Notes under the pieces: generated by a model
What the model was told of the DNA's origin: nothing
The model's input: only the letters and a program-made list of their open reading frames with translations
Database searches by the model: none
Shown: in pieces, positions 24,649 to 32,856 of the stretch
How positions within the stretch are numbered: position 1 is the stretch's first letter
How the letters are laid out: every line of letters starts with the position of its first letter
Translations under genes and position numbers: made by a program
Source: Spirosoma agri
GTDB lineage: Bacteria; Bacteroidota; Bacteroidia; Cytophagales; Spirosomataceae
Reading direction: 5' to 3'
NCBI RefSeq assembly: GCF_010747415.1
Contig: NZ_JAAGNZ010000001.1
Location: 1,550,001-1,614,000, forward strand
Length of the DNA stretch: 64,000 bases

Positions 24649-27078
24649 TTATTTACGAATAACGGCCCCTAAATCCCGCTCGAAACCCGCCATAAGCCGT
24701 TGCATCGTTTTTTCGATGGCAGCATCGGTCAGGGTCTGAGTCGGATCTTGCAGCGTAAAGCTCACGGAATACGATTTTTTACCCGCGCCGAGATTATCGC
24801 CTTCGTACACGTCAAAGACATTTATCGAACGGAGCAGTTTCCGCTCTGTCTGGTGGGCCATTCGGCTGATCTGTTCGAAGGTAACACCTTTATCGATCAC
24901 GAGTGACAAGTCACGCCGTACTTCTGGAAAACGTGGCACTTCTTCATACTTCGCTTTACTGTTGGCTAACTTGAGCAACGCGCTCCAGTCAAAATCAGCA
25001 TAAAAAACGGGTTGTTTCAGATCGACCAGTTTTGTTAGTTTCGGATGGACAAGCCCCAGGCTCACCAGCGGCTTTTTGTTGACTAAATAAGTTAAGCCAT
25101 ACTGGAATAAAGCTGGGTCAGCGGGTTGGGTATCAATCTGTTTGACCCGGAACAAGTTCAGTACGCGCTGCACCGCCGTTGCCATATCGTGATAAACGAC
25201 GGATTGACCCTTCTGCAACCAGCTTTCCGATTCCTGATTACCAACCAGAGCCAGACTTAGCCGCATTCGTTCGGCGTATTTACTTACCCCTTCTTCACTT
25301 TGCGTCCGGGAATAAACCTTGCCAAACTCAAACGTCCGGAGGTCTTTCTGCCGGCGATTGAGGTTATAGACCAGCGTTTCGAGCGCCGAAAAGAGCAGCG
25401 TTTGTCGCATCACCGATAATTCGTCGCTCAGCGGATTTAACAGTGTTACATCCGAACCCGTCAACGTAGACCGGATCGCGTCATTATAAGCTGGCCGGGT
25501 AAGCGATAAGGTCAGAATTTCGTAAAATCCATTGGCCGCCAGCAACTGACCCACGCGGCTTTGCCACTGATTGGGATCGGTTTTGGGAAATTCAGACAGC
25601 GAGTCGGCGGCAAGATTGACCGATAATGGCACGTTATCGAGTCCGTAGATACGCAGTATCTCTTCGATAACGTCGGCTTCGCGGGTGACGTCCACCCGAT
25701 AAGGAGGAACGACCGCAACAAAACTGTCGGCGCTCATCTCATCTGCCTGAATGTCGAGTGCGTTCAGAATACGGTGAATTTCCGTCCGGTCGATCTGTAT
25801 ACCGATCAGGCGATCTATGTTCCGGTAGCGGACCAGCACCCGGAATGGCTGAATCGGTGCCGGGTACAAATCCGTTATCTCGGAGCTGACCACACCACCG
25901 CCTACTTCCTGAATCAGCAGAGCGGCCCGTTTCAGCGCAAAAATGGGCATGTCAGGATCTGTACCCCGCTCGAATCGGAATGATGCGTCGGTTTTCAACC
26001 CATGATGCTGCGCCGTTTTTCGAACGGACGTGGGTGCGAAATACGCCGACTCCAGAAAGATGCTGGTCGTTTGGGCACTCACTCCCGAATTTTGCCCGCC
26101 AAACACACCGGCAATGCACATCGGCTTTTCAGCGTCACAGATCATCAGGTCGGTCGCGCTCAGTTTGCGCTCAACACCATCGAGCGTAACAAACGGAGTA
26201 CCTTCCGGCAGTGTTTTCACAACGACCTGATTGCCGGTAATCTTATCGGCATCGAAGGCGTGAAGCGGCTGTCCCAGATCATGGCAAACGAAGTTGGTGA
26301 TGTCAACAATGTTGTTGATCGGGTTAAGGCCAATGCTCAAAAGTCGCTGTTTCAACCAGTCGGGCGATTCTGAAACGGTCAGGCCCGTGATCGTTAGTCC
26401 GGTGTAGCGCGGGCAGGCTGCCAGGTCATCCACCTGTACTACAAGCGTACGGTCTTGGTTGCTGACCGCAAAGGCATCGACTGACGGCATCGTCAACGGA
26501 CGGTTTAGTACAGCTTTCAGATCGCGGGCTGTACCGAAATGAGAGGCCGCATCGATACGGTTTGGTGTCAGACCGATAGCGATCTGGTAATCAGCTTCGA
26601 GGTTGAAATAACGGGCGGCCGGTGTTCCGTTGGGCAGGTCAGTACTCAAGATCATGATTCCGGCGTGCGAAGTGCCCAGGCCAATTTCGTCTTCGGCGCA
26701 GATCATACCTTCCGACGCAGCTCCACGGATTTTAGCTTTCTTAATCTGGAATGGCTCACCAGCTGCCGGATGCAGGGTTGCCCCCACCGTGGCTACTACC
26801 ACCCGCTGACCAGCGGCAACGTTCGGAGCTCCGCAGACAATAGACAGTGGCTGTGCGCCACCGACATCTACCGTTGTCAGGCTCAATTTGTCGGCGTCGG
26901 GGTGAGGGATGCAGGTCAGTACTTCGCCCAGCACCACCCCTTCCAGACCGCCGGGTATGGCGTCAATTTTCTCGACTCCTTCAACTTCAAGACCGGTTCC
27001 GGTCAGTATTTTGCCTACTTCTTCGGGTAATTCGGGTAAATCAATGTACTCTCGTAACCATTTATAGGAAATCTCCAT
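24649..27078 (-). CDS. pheT: Phenylalanine--tRNA ligase beta subunit
   Basis: PheT forms the alpha2-beta2 enzyme that charges tRNA-Phe and edits mischarged tyrosine. The 809-residue protein has the N-terminal tRNA-binding OB domain (about 40-150, GVVLGEVLTCIPHPDADKLSL), B3/B4 editing domain, B5 DNA-binding-like domain, a catalytic-like core and the C-terminal anticodon-binding FDX-ACB domain (YEEVPRFPEVRRDLSLVID to the end). The frame is open 24 codons further, but MEISYKWLREYIDL at 27078 is the family start. A -7 element TACCTTTG lies 25 bp upstream. pheS is not in the window. Confidence 0.97.
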   Translation of the reverse strand: MEISYKWLREYIDLPELPEEVGKILTGTGLEVEGVEKIDAIPGGLEGVVLGEVLTCIPHPDADKLSLTTVDVGGAQPLSIVCGAPNVAAGQRVVVATVGATLHPAAGEPFQIKKAKIRGAASEGMICAEDEIGLGTSHAGIMILSTDLPNGTPAARYFNLEADYQIAIGLTPNRIDAASHFGTARDLKAVLNRPLTMPSVDAFAVSNQDRTLVVQVDDLAACPRYTGLTITGLTVSESPDWLKQRLLSIGLNPINNIVDITNFVCHDLGQPLHAFDADKITGNQVVVKTLPEGTPFVTLDGVERKLSATDLMICDAEKPMCIAGVFGGQNSGVSAQTTSIFLESAYFAPTSVRKTAQHHGLKTDASFRFERGTDPDMPIFALKRAALLIQEVGGGVVSSEITDLYPAPIQPFRVLVRYRNIDRLIGIQIDRTEIHRILNALDIQADEMSADSFVAVVPPYRVDVTREADVIEEILRIYGLDNVPLSVNLAADSLSEFPKTDPNQWQSRVGQLLAANGFYEILTLSLTRPAYNDAIRSTLTGSDVTLLNPLSDELSVMRQTLLFSALETLVYNLNRRQKDLRTFEFGKVYSRTQSEEGVSKYAERMRLSLALVGNQESESWLQKGQSVVYHDMATAVQRVLNLFRVKQIDTQPADPALFQYGLTYLVNKKPLVSLGLVHPKLTKLVDLKQPVFYADFDWSALLKLANSKAKYEEVPRFPEVRRDLSLVIDKGVTFEQISRMAHQTERKLLRSINVFDVYEGDNLGAGKKSYSVSFTLQDPTQTLTDAAIEKTMQRLMAGFERDLGAVIRK

Positions 27079-27102
27079 ACGATGCCAATGCAGTAAATGG
27101 TG

Positions 27103-27110
27103 CAAAGGTA
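27103..27110 (-). promoter_or_regulatory. -7 promoter element of pheT
   Basis: TACCTTTG on the minus strand matches TAnnTTTG. It stands 25 bp before the pheT ATG and rules out a start at 27150. I see no clear -33 TTG. Confidence 0.5.
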
Positions 27111-27206
27111 AGGAGAAATGAGAAGAAGGGGAGGGGAGAGTAGTGAACAATTTACCAATGCTCTGGTCGCTACCGGTAGTCTCCGTTTCCGTACGTTTCG
27201 CAGGAC

Positions 27207-27839
27207 TTAATGGTAACGTTCACCCGCTTTTATGCTGATCGGAAGCTTATTTTCGGCGGGTGGTAATGGACAGGCGAAGGTTGGATTATAGACGCAATAC
27301 GGATTGTATGCGGCATTGAAATCCAGTAAGACTTGTGAATCTGTTAGTTGTGCAGGGGAAATCTCCAGGTAACGACCGCCACCATACGTGTCTTTACCGG
27401 ACGTGGCGTCGCGGAAAAGTATAGAATACGTATCTTGTACTTTGACAATGAGTAGCTTGCACGTTTCACCATTGAGGTTGAACACAGCGTGCGCAAACTT
27501 ATCGTACACCTCTTCTGAGCCGTCACTCATTCGCACGACGAGTTTCTGCGTTTTGTCCGCAAAGGGCTCAAGACGGGCCGTGAGTCGATAGGTCGGGTCA
27601 GCAGGGAAATACGATAATCCCTTGAATGTCGTCTTATCGGTAATGGGTGAATCAGCACCAGTTTTGAACAACTGATCCTTTTTTTTGCGATCTTGCTCTA
27701 GTTGCTGACTATACGCTTCGGGTTTGACCGTTGCATCCAATCCTGACGAGCCAGACGATTTATCATCGAAAAAGCTGAAATACATAACAATCAGGACAAT
27801 GAGAGCGAGGCCAGTCAGTAAATATTTATTCGTTAACAT
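27207..27839 (-). CDS. DUF1684 domain-containing membrane-anchored or secreted protein
   Basis: The 210-residue protein has an N-terminal hydrophobic helix (about 7-24) that may be an uncleaved anchor. The domain carries DUF1684 hallmarks: the R/K-K-K-D-x-L-F segment, SPITDKTTFKGLSYFPADPTYR, GGGRYLEI and the C-terminal block LDFNAAYNPYCVYNPTFACPLPPAENKLPISIKAGE. No reaction is established for the family. It is divergent from the fdtA operon. Family call is firm; function is unknown. Confidence 0.85.
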   Translation of the reverse strand: MLTNKYLLTGLALIVLIVMYFSFFDDKSSGSSGLDATVKPEAYSQQLEQDRKKKDQLFKTGADSPITDKTTFKGLSYFPADPTYRLTARLEPFADKTQKLVVRMSDGSEEVYDKFAHAVFNLNGETCKLLIVKVQDTYSILFRDATSGKDTYGGGRYLEISPAQLTDSQVLLDFNAAYNPYCVYNPTFACPLPPAENKLPISIKAGERYH

Positions 27840-27980
27840 ACTTACAAACGTCCGAAATTTTAGCTGAAATGTGCTAAAGCGATGCGCAAAAATCGCAAAA
27901 ACTGACTTTGGTGTGATATATAGATAGCACTGCGCTTAAATTGCGGTAATTACTTAAATTAGTTTTTAAGCCGGTTTTAA

Positions 27981-27988
27981 TATCTTTG
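27981..27988 (+). promoter_or_regulatory. -7 promoter element of the fdtA operon
   Basis: TATCTTTG matches TAnnTTTG, 43 bp before the fdtA ATG. GGAGGAATT just after it resembles a Shine-Dalgarno sequence but is too far from the start codon. No clear -33 TTG is seen. Confidence 0.45.
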
Positions 27989-28031
27989 GAGGAATTGACC
28001 CTCTAATTGATCGATGTTGTCAGTTTAATCA

Positions 28032-28439
28032 ATGGCTAAACTTCACGAGCTTCAAACATTTAATTCAGATAACGGAAGCCTTACTGTATTCGAAAAAGTG
28101 ATTCCGGGCACAATCCAGCGGGTCTTTTATATCTACGGAGCCGGGCAGAACCCACGCGCTGGTCACCGGCATCATAAGGCTTGGAATGCGCTTATTTGTC
28201 TAAATGGTAGTTGTCATGTTTATAACCACAATGGGTATGCAGAGACTACTTATTTATTGGATGATCCGAAGAAGTGCCTGGTGCTGGAACCTGAAGACTG
28301 GCACACGATGTATGAATTCTCGGAAGATGCGATCCTGCTTGTCGTATCCAACGAGTTATACGACAAAGAAGATTACATTTACGAACCCTATCCGAATAAC
28401 CGACGGAGCGATGAATCGGTGCTAGCTGATTCCGAATGA
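28032..28439 (+). CDS. fdtA: dTDP-4-oxo-6-deoxyglucose 3,4-ketoisomerase (FdtA/WxcM-like cupin)
   Basis: FdtA-type enzymes shift the keto group of dTDP-4-keto-6-deoxyglucose from C4 to C3, preparing a C3-aminated sugar. The 135-residue protein is a single cupin with the [18 protein letters not shown] motif (about 38-55) and [11 protein letters not shown] (about 86-96), both typical of the WxcM/FdtA family. QdtA is a close homologue giving the epimeric product, so the exact stereochemistry is not certain. Its stop codon overlaps the ATG of the aminotransferase gene by 4 bp (ATGA), which indicates translational coupling. Confidence 0.85.
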   Translation: MAKLHELQTFNSDNGSLTVFEKVIPGTIQRVFYIYGAGQNPRAGHRHHKAWNALICLNGSCHVYNHNGYAETTYLLDDPKKCLVLEPEDWHTMYEFSEDAILLVVSNELYDKEDYIYEPYPNNRRSDESVLADSE

Positions 28440-29524
28440 TCCCTTTTCTGGATTTAAAGCAGATCAACCAACCGCATCTGGACCGCATACGTAAGGCTAG
28501 TGAGCGGGTTTTGCAGTCGGGCTGGTACATTCTGGGCAGTGAAGTCGAAAACTTCGAGAATCAATTTGCCACTTTCTGTGGTACCCGTCATTGTGTTGGT
28601 GTTGCCAATGGGCTTGATGCCTTGACACTTGTTTTGAAAGCCTGGGGGTTTGAGACCAATGCCGAAGTGATCGTACCGTCGAATGCGTATATTGCATCCG
28701 TGCTGAGCGTTACGCTGGCTAACCTTACGCCGGTTTGGGTTGAACCCGATCCGTGTACTTACCTGATTGACCCGGCCCGTATCGAAGCGGCTATCACTCC
28801 CCGAACCAAAGCCATTTTGCCCGTTCATTTATACGGTCGGTGCTGCGACATGGACCCCATTTGTGAACTGGCCACGCGCTACGGGCTGGTCATTCTGGAA
28901 GATGCGGCTCAGGCGCACGGTGCTCTTTACAAGGGAAAACAAGCCGGAAATCTCGGTGATGCGGCTGGCTGGAGCTTCTACCCGAGCAAAAATCTGGGTG
29001 CTTTGGGCGATGCCGGGGCCATCACAACCAATGACGACGAACTGGCCAGCCGATTGAGGGCGTTGCGAAATTACGGTTCGGTGCAGAAATACGTAAATGA
29101 CTATATTGGCCACAACAGTCGTCTGGATGAATTGCAGGCGGCTATTCTGTCGGCAAAGCTGCCCTCTCTGACTACTGAAAACGAACGAAGAAAAGGGTTG
29201 GCCCGACTGTATCTGGACGGGATCACGAATCCTGATGTGATGCTACCGCCGACCGATCAGATGGATCAGGATGTCTGGCATCTGTTTGTCGTTCGGCACG
29301 CCCGGCGCGACCAGTTCCGGGCTTTCCTTCATGAACGCGGTATCGGAACCGACGTGCATTATCCCGTTCCGCCCCATAAACAACTGGCTTACAGCGAACA
29401 CGCACAATGCGTATTACCCATCTCCGAACAGCTTCACCGTGATGTGATCAGTCTGCCGCTTAACCCAACGCTGACGAATGACGAGGTGAACTATATAATT
29501 GATACCATAAACCAATTCACCTGA
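28436..29524 (+). CDS. fdtB: DegT/DnrJ/EryC1/StrS aminotransferase, FdtB-like
   Basis: This PLP enzyme of 362 residues would aminate the 3-keto sugar made by FdtA, giving dTDP-3-amino-3,6-dideoxyhexose. The cofactor lysine is K185 in [15 protein letters not shown], and the pyridine-nitrogen aspartate lies in [10 protein letters not shown] (about 155-164). Length and motifs fit sugar aminotransferases. It overlaps fdtA by 4 bp and is followed by a glycosyltransferase. fdtB rather than qdtB is chosen by neighbourhood and convention only. Confidence 0.87.
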   Translation: MIPFLDLKQINQPHLDRIRKASERVLQSGWYILGSEVENFENQFATFCGTRHCVGVANGLDALTLVLKAWGFETNAEVIVPSNAYIASVLSVTLANLTPVWVEPDPCTYLIDPARIEAAITPRTKAILPVHLYGRCCDMDPICELATRYGLVILEDAAQAHGALYKGKQAGNLGDAAGWSFYPSKNLGALGDAGAITTNDDELASRLRALRNYGSVQKYVNDYIGHNSRLDELQAAILSAKLPSLTTENERRKGLARLYLDGITNPDVMLPPTDQMDQDVWHLFVVRHARRDQFRAFLHERGIGTDVHYPVPPHKQLAYSEHAQCVLPISEQLHRDVISLPLNPTLTNDEVNYIIDTINQFT

Positions 29525-29551
29525 GTGAGCGAAGCCGACGTTTGTCGATAA

Positions 29552-30514
29552 ATGGCTCATTACCAAAGACCTGTTATGGAGTTAAGCGTTGTCATACCCG
29601 TTTACAACAGCGAAAAAACGATTGGGCCACTCATCGAGCGGTTACAGACGTGCATGACAAACCGGGCCTTTGAGGTGGTGTTGGTAAACGATGGGAGTGC
29701 CGATGGCTCGGAAGCGGTGTGCCAACGAATTGCTGAAGCGAACGCCAACGTTCAGTTCAGGTCATTGCGTCGCAATTTCGGTGAGTTCAATGCGGTGCTA
29801 TGTGGTCTGAACCACGCCAAAGGGCAGTACGTCGCGATTATTGACGATGACTTTCAAAATCCCCCCGAAGCCATATTGACACTGTTGGATGAAGCCGAAT
29901 CGGGTGATTATGATGTTGTTTATAGCTTCTATGCGCAGAAGCAGCATCATTGGTTTCGAAACCTGGGCAGCTGGCTGGTCAACACGCTGACGACATATTC
30001 GCTGGGTAAACCGCATGACCTGTATCTGTCCAGTTTTAAGCTGATCCGCCGGGAAGTTGTCGACGAGATTTGTAACTATACTGGGCCATATCCTTACATT
30101 GACGGGCTGATTTTTCGTGTGACGCGCAACGTTGGTCGTGTCGAAGTGCCCCATCATAGCCGCACCGAAGGCCGTTCGAACTATACGGTCAAAAAACTGA
30201 TCGCTTTGTTTCTCAACGTGTTTATTGGGTATTCGTTATGGCCTATTCGTCTTTTCACCGTTGTCGGTGCTGTCTTGTTTTTGGTGGGTATGGTAACGGG
30301 TACGGGAATGGGAATTGGCTGGCTGGCCAGCCTGATCCGTCCGCCAGGCTGGGTCGTCGTTTGCTGGGCCATCGTCACCGCCACCGGATTACAGCTTCTA
30401 TTTCTGGGTGTGCTGGGCGAATATCTGGGTAAGCTATTTATGGCGTATAGTGGCTTGCCGCCTTATGTCGAGAAAGAACGGAAAAGTCGACAATCAACTC
30501 AAGAGAAACGATGA
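29552..30514 (+). CDS. GT2 polyprenyl-phosphate-type glycosyltransferase, GtrB/DPM1-like
   Basis: The 320-residue protein has a GT2 domain (about 9-235, VIPVYNSEKTIGPLIERL, then DDDFQNPPEAI holding the metal-binding D-x-D) and two C-terminal transmembrane helices (about 232-256 and 268-290). GtrB and dolichol-phosphate mannose synthase families have this form and load a sugar onto a polyprenyl phosphate. In this operon the donor would be the dTDP-amino sugar. The ATG at 29576 (MELSVVIP) is an alternative start that fits the family. The stop overlaps the next ATG by 4 bp. Confidence 0.87.
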   Translation: MAHYQRPVMELSVVIPVYNSEKTIGPLIERLQTCMTNRAFEVVLVNDGSADGSEAVCQRIAEANANVQFRSLRRNFGEFNAVLCGLNHAKGQYVAIIDDDFQNPPEAILTLLDEAESGDYDVVYSFYAQKQHHWFRNLGSWLVNTLTTYSLGKPHDLYLSSFKLIRREVVDEICNYTGPYPYIDGLIFRVTRNVGRVEVPHHSRTEGRSNYTVKKLIALFLNVFIGYSLWPIRLFTVVGAVLFLVGMVTGTGMGIGWLASLIRPPGWVVVCWAIVTATGLQLLFLGVLGEYLGKLFMAYSGLPPYVEKERKSRQSTQEKR

Positions 30515-31284
30515 TTGGACTTTCGGAGGAGTACGAAAAAATGTTCCGCCTGGAAGGGCAGTTGTGGTGGTACCGGATTCTGCACGAACGCGTCGAAACG
30601 GCCGTTAAGCAACAATTCGGCGAGCGTCGGGATATTCAGCTACTGGACGCGGGCTGCGGAACGGGCGGCTTACTGGACTTTCTACGAAAACACGACTATT
30701 CGCACCTGAAAGGGATCGACGGGTCAACGGATGGCGTTGCCTTCTGTCGCGCACGGGGTTTGTCCGTTACCCTGCTGAATCTGACTGACCTGGCTGACTA
30801 TGAACCGGCTGTTCGCTACGATGTCATTGTCTGCAACGATGTGTTCTGCTATTTTACGGATAATGAGCTGTCAACCTTACTGCATGAACTGGCCCGCCGA
30901 CTTAAACCCGGTGGTATCCTGATCAGCAACAACAATGCGTTTGCCGTTTTTCGAGGACAGCACGATCTGGCGGTTGGTAGTGGCCGACGATTTGTCCGGG
31001 CCGATTTTGAACAGCGGATGCCCCGCGCCGGACTGACTATCAATACCGCAACCTACTGGAGTTTTGTGCTGTCCCCGCTGATTCTGGCCATGCGGCAGTG
31101 GCAGGACTGGCAGCTTCGACTAGGCTGGCGAAAGCCCGAACATGCGCAGTCGGACGTATATTTGCCCAGTTCGTGGCTGAATGAAACGCTCTATACCCTT
31201 GTTCGGATCGAAGAGAAGGTACTTCCCCGAACCCCATTTGGCAGTTCGCTGTTCATAGTATCGAAGCCAACTGCTACGCATTGA
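30511..31284 (+). CDS. Class I SAM-dependent methyltransferase
   Basis: The 257-residue protein has the SAM-binding motif I LLDAGCGTGGLLDFL (about 44-58), the acidic loop GIDGSTDGV and motif LKPGGILISNN. An N-terminal FRLEGQLWWYRILHERV segment resembles methyltransferases that act on lipid-linked or sugar substrates. It overlaps the glycosyltransferase gene by 4 bp and ends the fdtA operon. Its likely substrate is the amino sugar or the lipid-linked glycan, but this is inference. No FdtC-type acetyltransferase is in the operon. Confidence 0.82.
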   Translation: MIGLSEEYEKMFRLEGQLWWYRILHERVETAVKQQFGERRDIQLLDAGCGTGGLLDFLRKHDYSHLKGIDGSTDGVAFCRARGLSVTLLNLTDLADYEPAVRYDVIVCNDVFCYFTDNELSTLLHELARRLKPGGILISNNNAFAVFRGQHDLAVGSGRRFVRADFEQRMPRAGLTINTATYWSFVLSPLILAMRQWQDWQLRLGWRKPEHAQSDVYLPSSWLNETLYTLVRIEEKVLPRTPFGSSLFIVSKPTATH

Positions 31285-31351
31285 CGGTTTTCTGACGAAC
31301 AGAACGGGTCAGGCAGCGTAAGACTGGTACCGACGTAATTGATAATCACAC

Positions 31352-31945
31352 ATGTTTACTGGAATCATAGAAACGACTGGCCTGGTGGCTGGTATTGAGG
31401 CTGAAGGTACTAACCTGACGTTTCGTATTGAGTCAGCAATGGCTTCTGAATTGAAAATTGATCAGAGCGTTAGTCATAATGGTATCTGCCTGACCGTTAC
31501 GAGTGTAGCCGATGGTAGTTATACGGTCACGGCGGTTGATGAAACGCTCAAAAAAACGAACCTGGGGCAGATTCAGATCGGTGAGCGGGTCAATCTGGAG
31601 CGTTGTATGCCCGCCACGGGTCGCTTCGACGGGCATATCGTGCAGGGACATGTGGATCAGACGGGCATCTGCACGAACGTACAGGATCTGGACGGAAGCT
31701 GGCTTTTCGATTTTCAGTATGACCCCGATCAGGCGGGTAACGTGACGGTCGAGAAAGGGTCGATCTGCATCAACGGCGTGAGCTTAACGGTGTTCAATTC
31801 GCACGATGACGGTTTTCGGGTGACGATTATCCCGTACACGTATGACCACACGAGTTTTCGTGATCTGAAACCCGGTGATATTGTTAATCTTGAGTTTGAC
31901 GTTGTAGGGAAGTATATTAAAAAAATGCTGGCAGGCTATCGGTAA
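31352..31945 (+). CDS. ribE: Riboflavin synthase, alpha chain
   Basis: Riboflavin synthase disproportionates two lumazine molecules into riboflavin. The 197-residue protein has two lumazine-binding repeats, each with the family start: MFTGIIETTG (1-10) and FDGHIVQGHVDQTG (about 92-105). The repeat hallmarks SHNGICLTV and ICINGVSLTV are also present. Length fits the family. It appears to be a single transcription unit after the fdtA operon. Confidence 0.96.
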   Translation: MFTGIIETTGLVAGIEAEGTNLTFRIESAMASELKIDQSVSHNGICLTVTSVADGSYTVTAVDETLKKTNLGQIQIGERVNLERCMPATGRFDGHIVQGHVDQTGICTNVQDLDGSWLFDFQYDPDQAGNVTVEKGSICINGVSLTVFNSHDDGFRVTIIPYTYDHTSFRDLKPGDIVNLEFDVVGKYIKKMLAGYR

Positions 31946-31962
31946 GCAGTTTCAGATTCTGC

Positions 31963-31970
31963 TACTTTTG
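31963..31970 (+). promoter_or_regulatory. -7 promoter element of the PASTA protein gene
   Basis: TACTTTTG matches TAnnTTTG, 83 bp before the ATG at 32054. It directly follows a short inverted repeat (AGCAG-N9-CTGCT, 31945-31963) that may terminate ribE. No clear -33 TTG is seen. Confidence 0.4.
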
Positions 31971-32053
31971 TATTTAGTACTACCGATCGTACGTATAGTT
32001 CTGGATAACTCATCCGTTCACAATTACCCCCGTTTACGCAATTAATCAACTGA

Positions 32054-32833
32054 ATGGCTAAAATCAGCACCCGCTCCCTTCCTGACCTGCTGATTCAAAT
32101 TGGCATTATCCTGGCTTTTGTAGCCGTTCTGTTTCTGGGCTTTTTCTTCGTCTATCTGCCATTTACAACCAATCACGGCCAAACGATTACGGTGCCGGAT
32201 GTCGCTAAACTGAGCCTCGACGAGATGAAAAATATCCTGGACGACCGCAATCTGCGCTACGAAGTTAGCGATTGCACGTTCGTGGCCGGGGCTCAGCCAT
32301 TAACCGTCGTTCAGCAGTATCCGCGAGCCAATGCGAAAGTGAAGGAAGGGCGAAAAATCTACATCACCGTTACCAAACGGGTAGCGCCAATGGTGTCGAT
32401 GCCTAACCTCGTTGATATGATCGACCGCAGTGCGGCCCGGACGCTGGAATCGCTTGGACTCGTTGAGGGCGAACGAACCTACGTGCCCGACGTGGCCAAA
32501 AATTCGGTACTTCGTCAGCTTTACAATGGCAAGGAAATTGCACCGGGTACGCCGGTTCCGAAAGGGGCGAGGATCGATCTTGAGGTAGGGGATGGTCTAG
32601 GAAATACGATGTTTGAGGTTCCAAACGTTGTAGGGTTGCAACTCGATGAGGCAGAAGCGGCTATTCGCGGTTCGAACCTGAAAGTTGGTACTAAAATTTC
32701 CGTTGAAGACCCCGAAAAAGAGGTTGGCACCGTCGTTCGGCAGCGGCCTGAAGCCCGGACGGGTGAGCGAATTCGCGTTGGTGAGACGATGGATTTGTGG
32801 GTTGTAGGGCCGATTGAACCAAATCAGGAATAA
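32054..32833 (+). CDS. PASTA-domain membrane protein
   Basis: The 259-residue protein has one transmembrane helix (about 15-38) and three extracytoplasmic PASTA domains (about 46-112, 113-180 and 187-256), each with the pattern P(N/D)V-x5-EA/DEM and a conserved V-x-Q-x-P (VVQQYPRANA, VVRQRPEART). PASTA domains bind muropeptides or beta-lactams and usually sit on Ser/Thr kinases or PBPs; here no kinase or transpeptidase domain is present. A peptidoglycan-sensing or scaffolding role is likely. It precedes the T9SS protein by 23 bp and may be in one operon with it. Confidence 0.87.
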   Translation: MAKISTRSLPDLLIQIGIILAFVAVLFLGFFFVYLPFTTNHGQTITVPDVAKLSLDEMKNILDDRNLRYEVSDCTFVAGAQPLTVVQQYPRANAKVKEGRKIYITVTKRVAPMVSMPNLVDMIDRSAARTLESLGLVEGERTYVPDVAKNSVLRQLYNGKEIAPGTPVPKGARIDLEVGDGLGNTMFEVPNVVGLQLDEAEAAIRGSNLKVGTKISVEDPEKEVGTVVRQRPEARTGERIRVGETMDLWVVGPIEPNQE

Positions 32834-32856
32834 TCCGTTTCGGGAACCGATCATAC

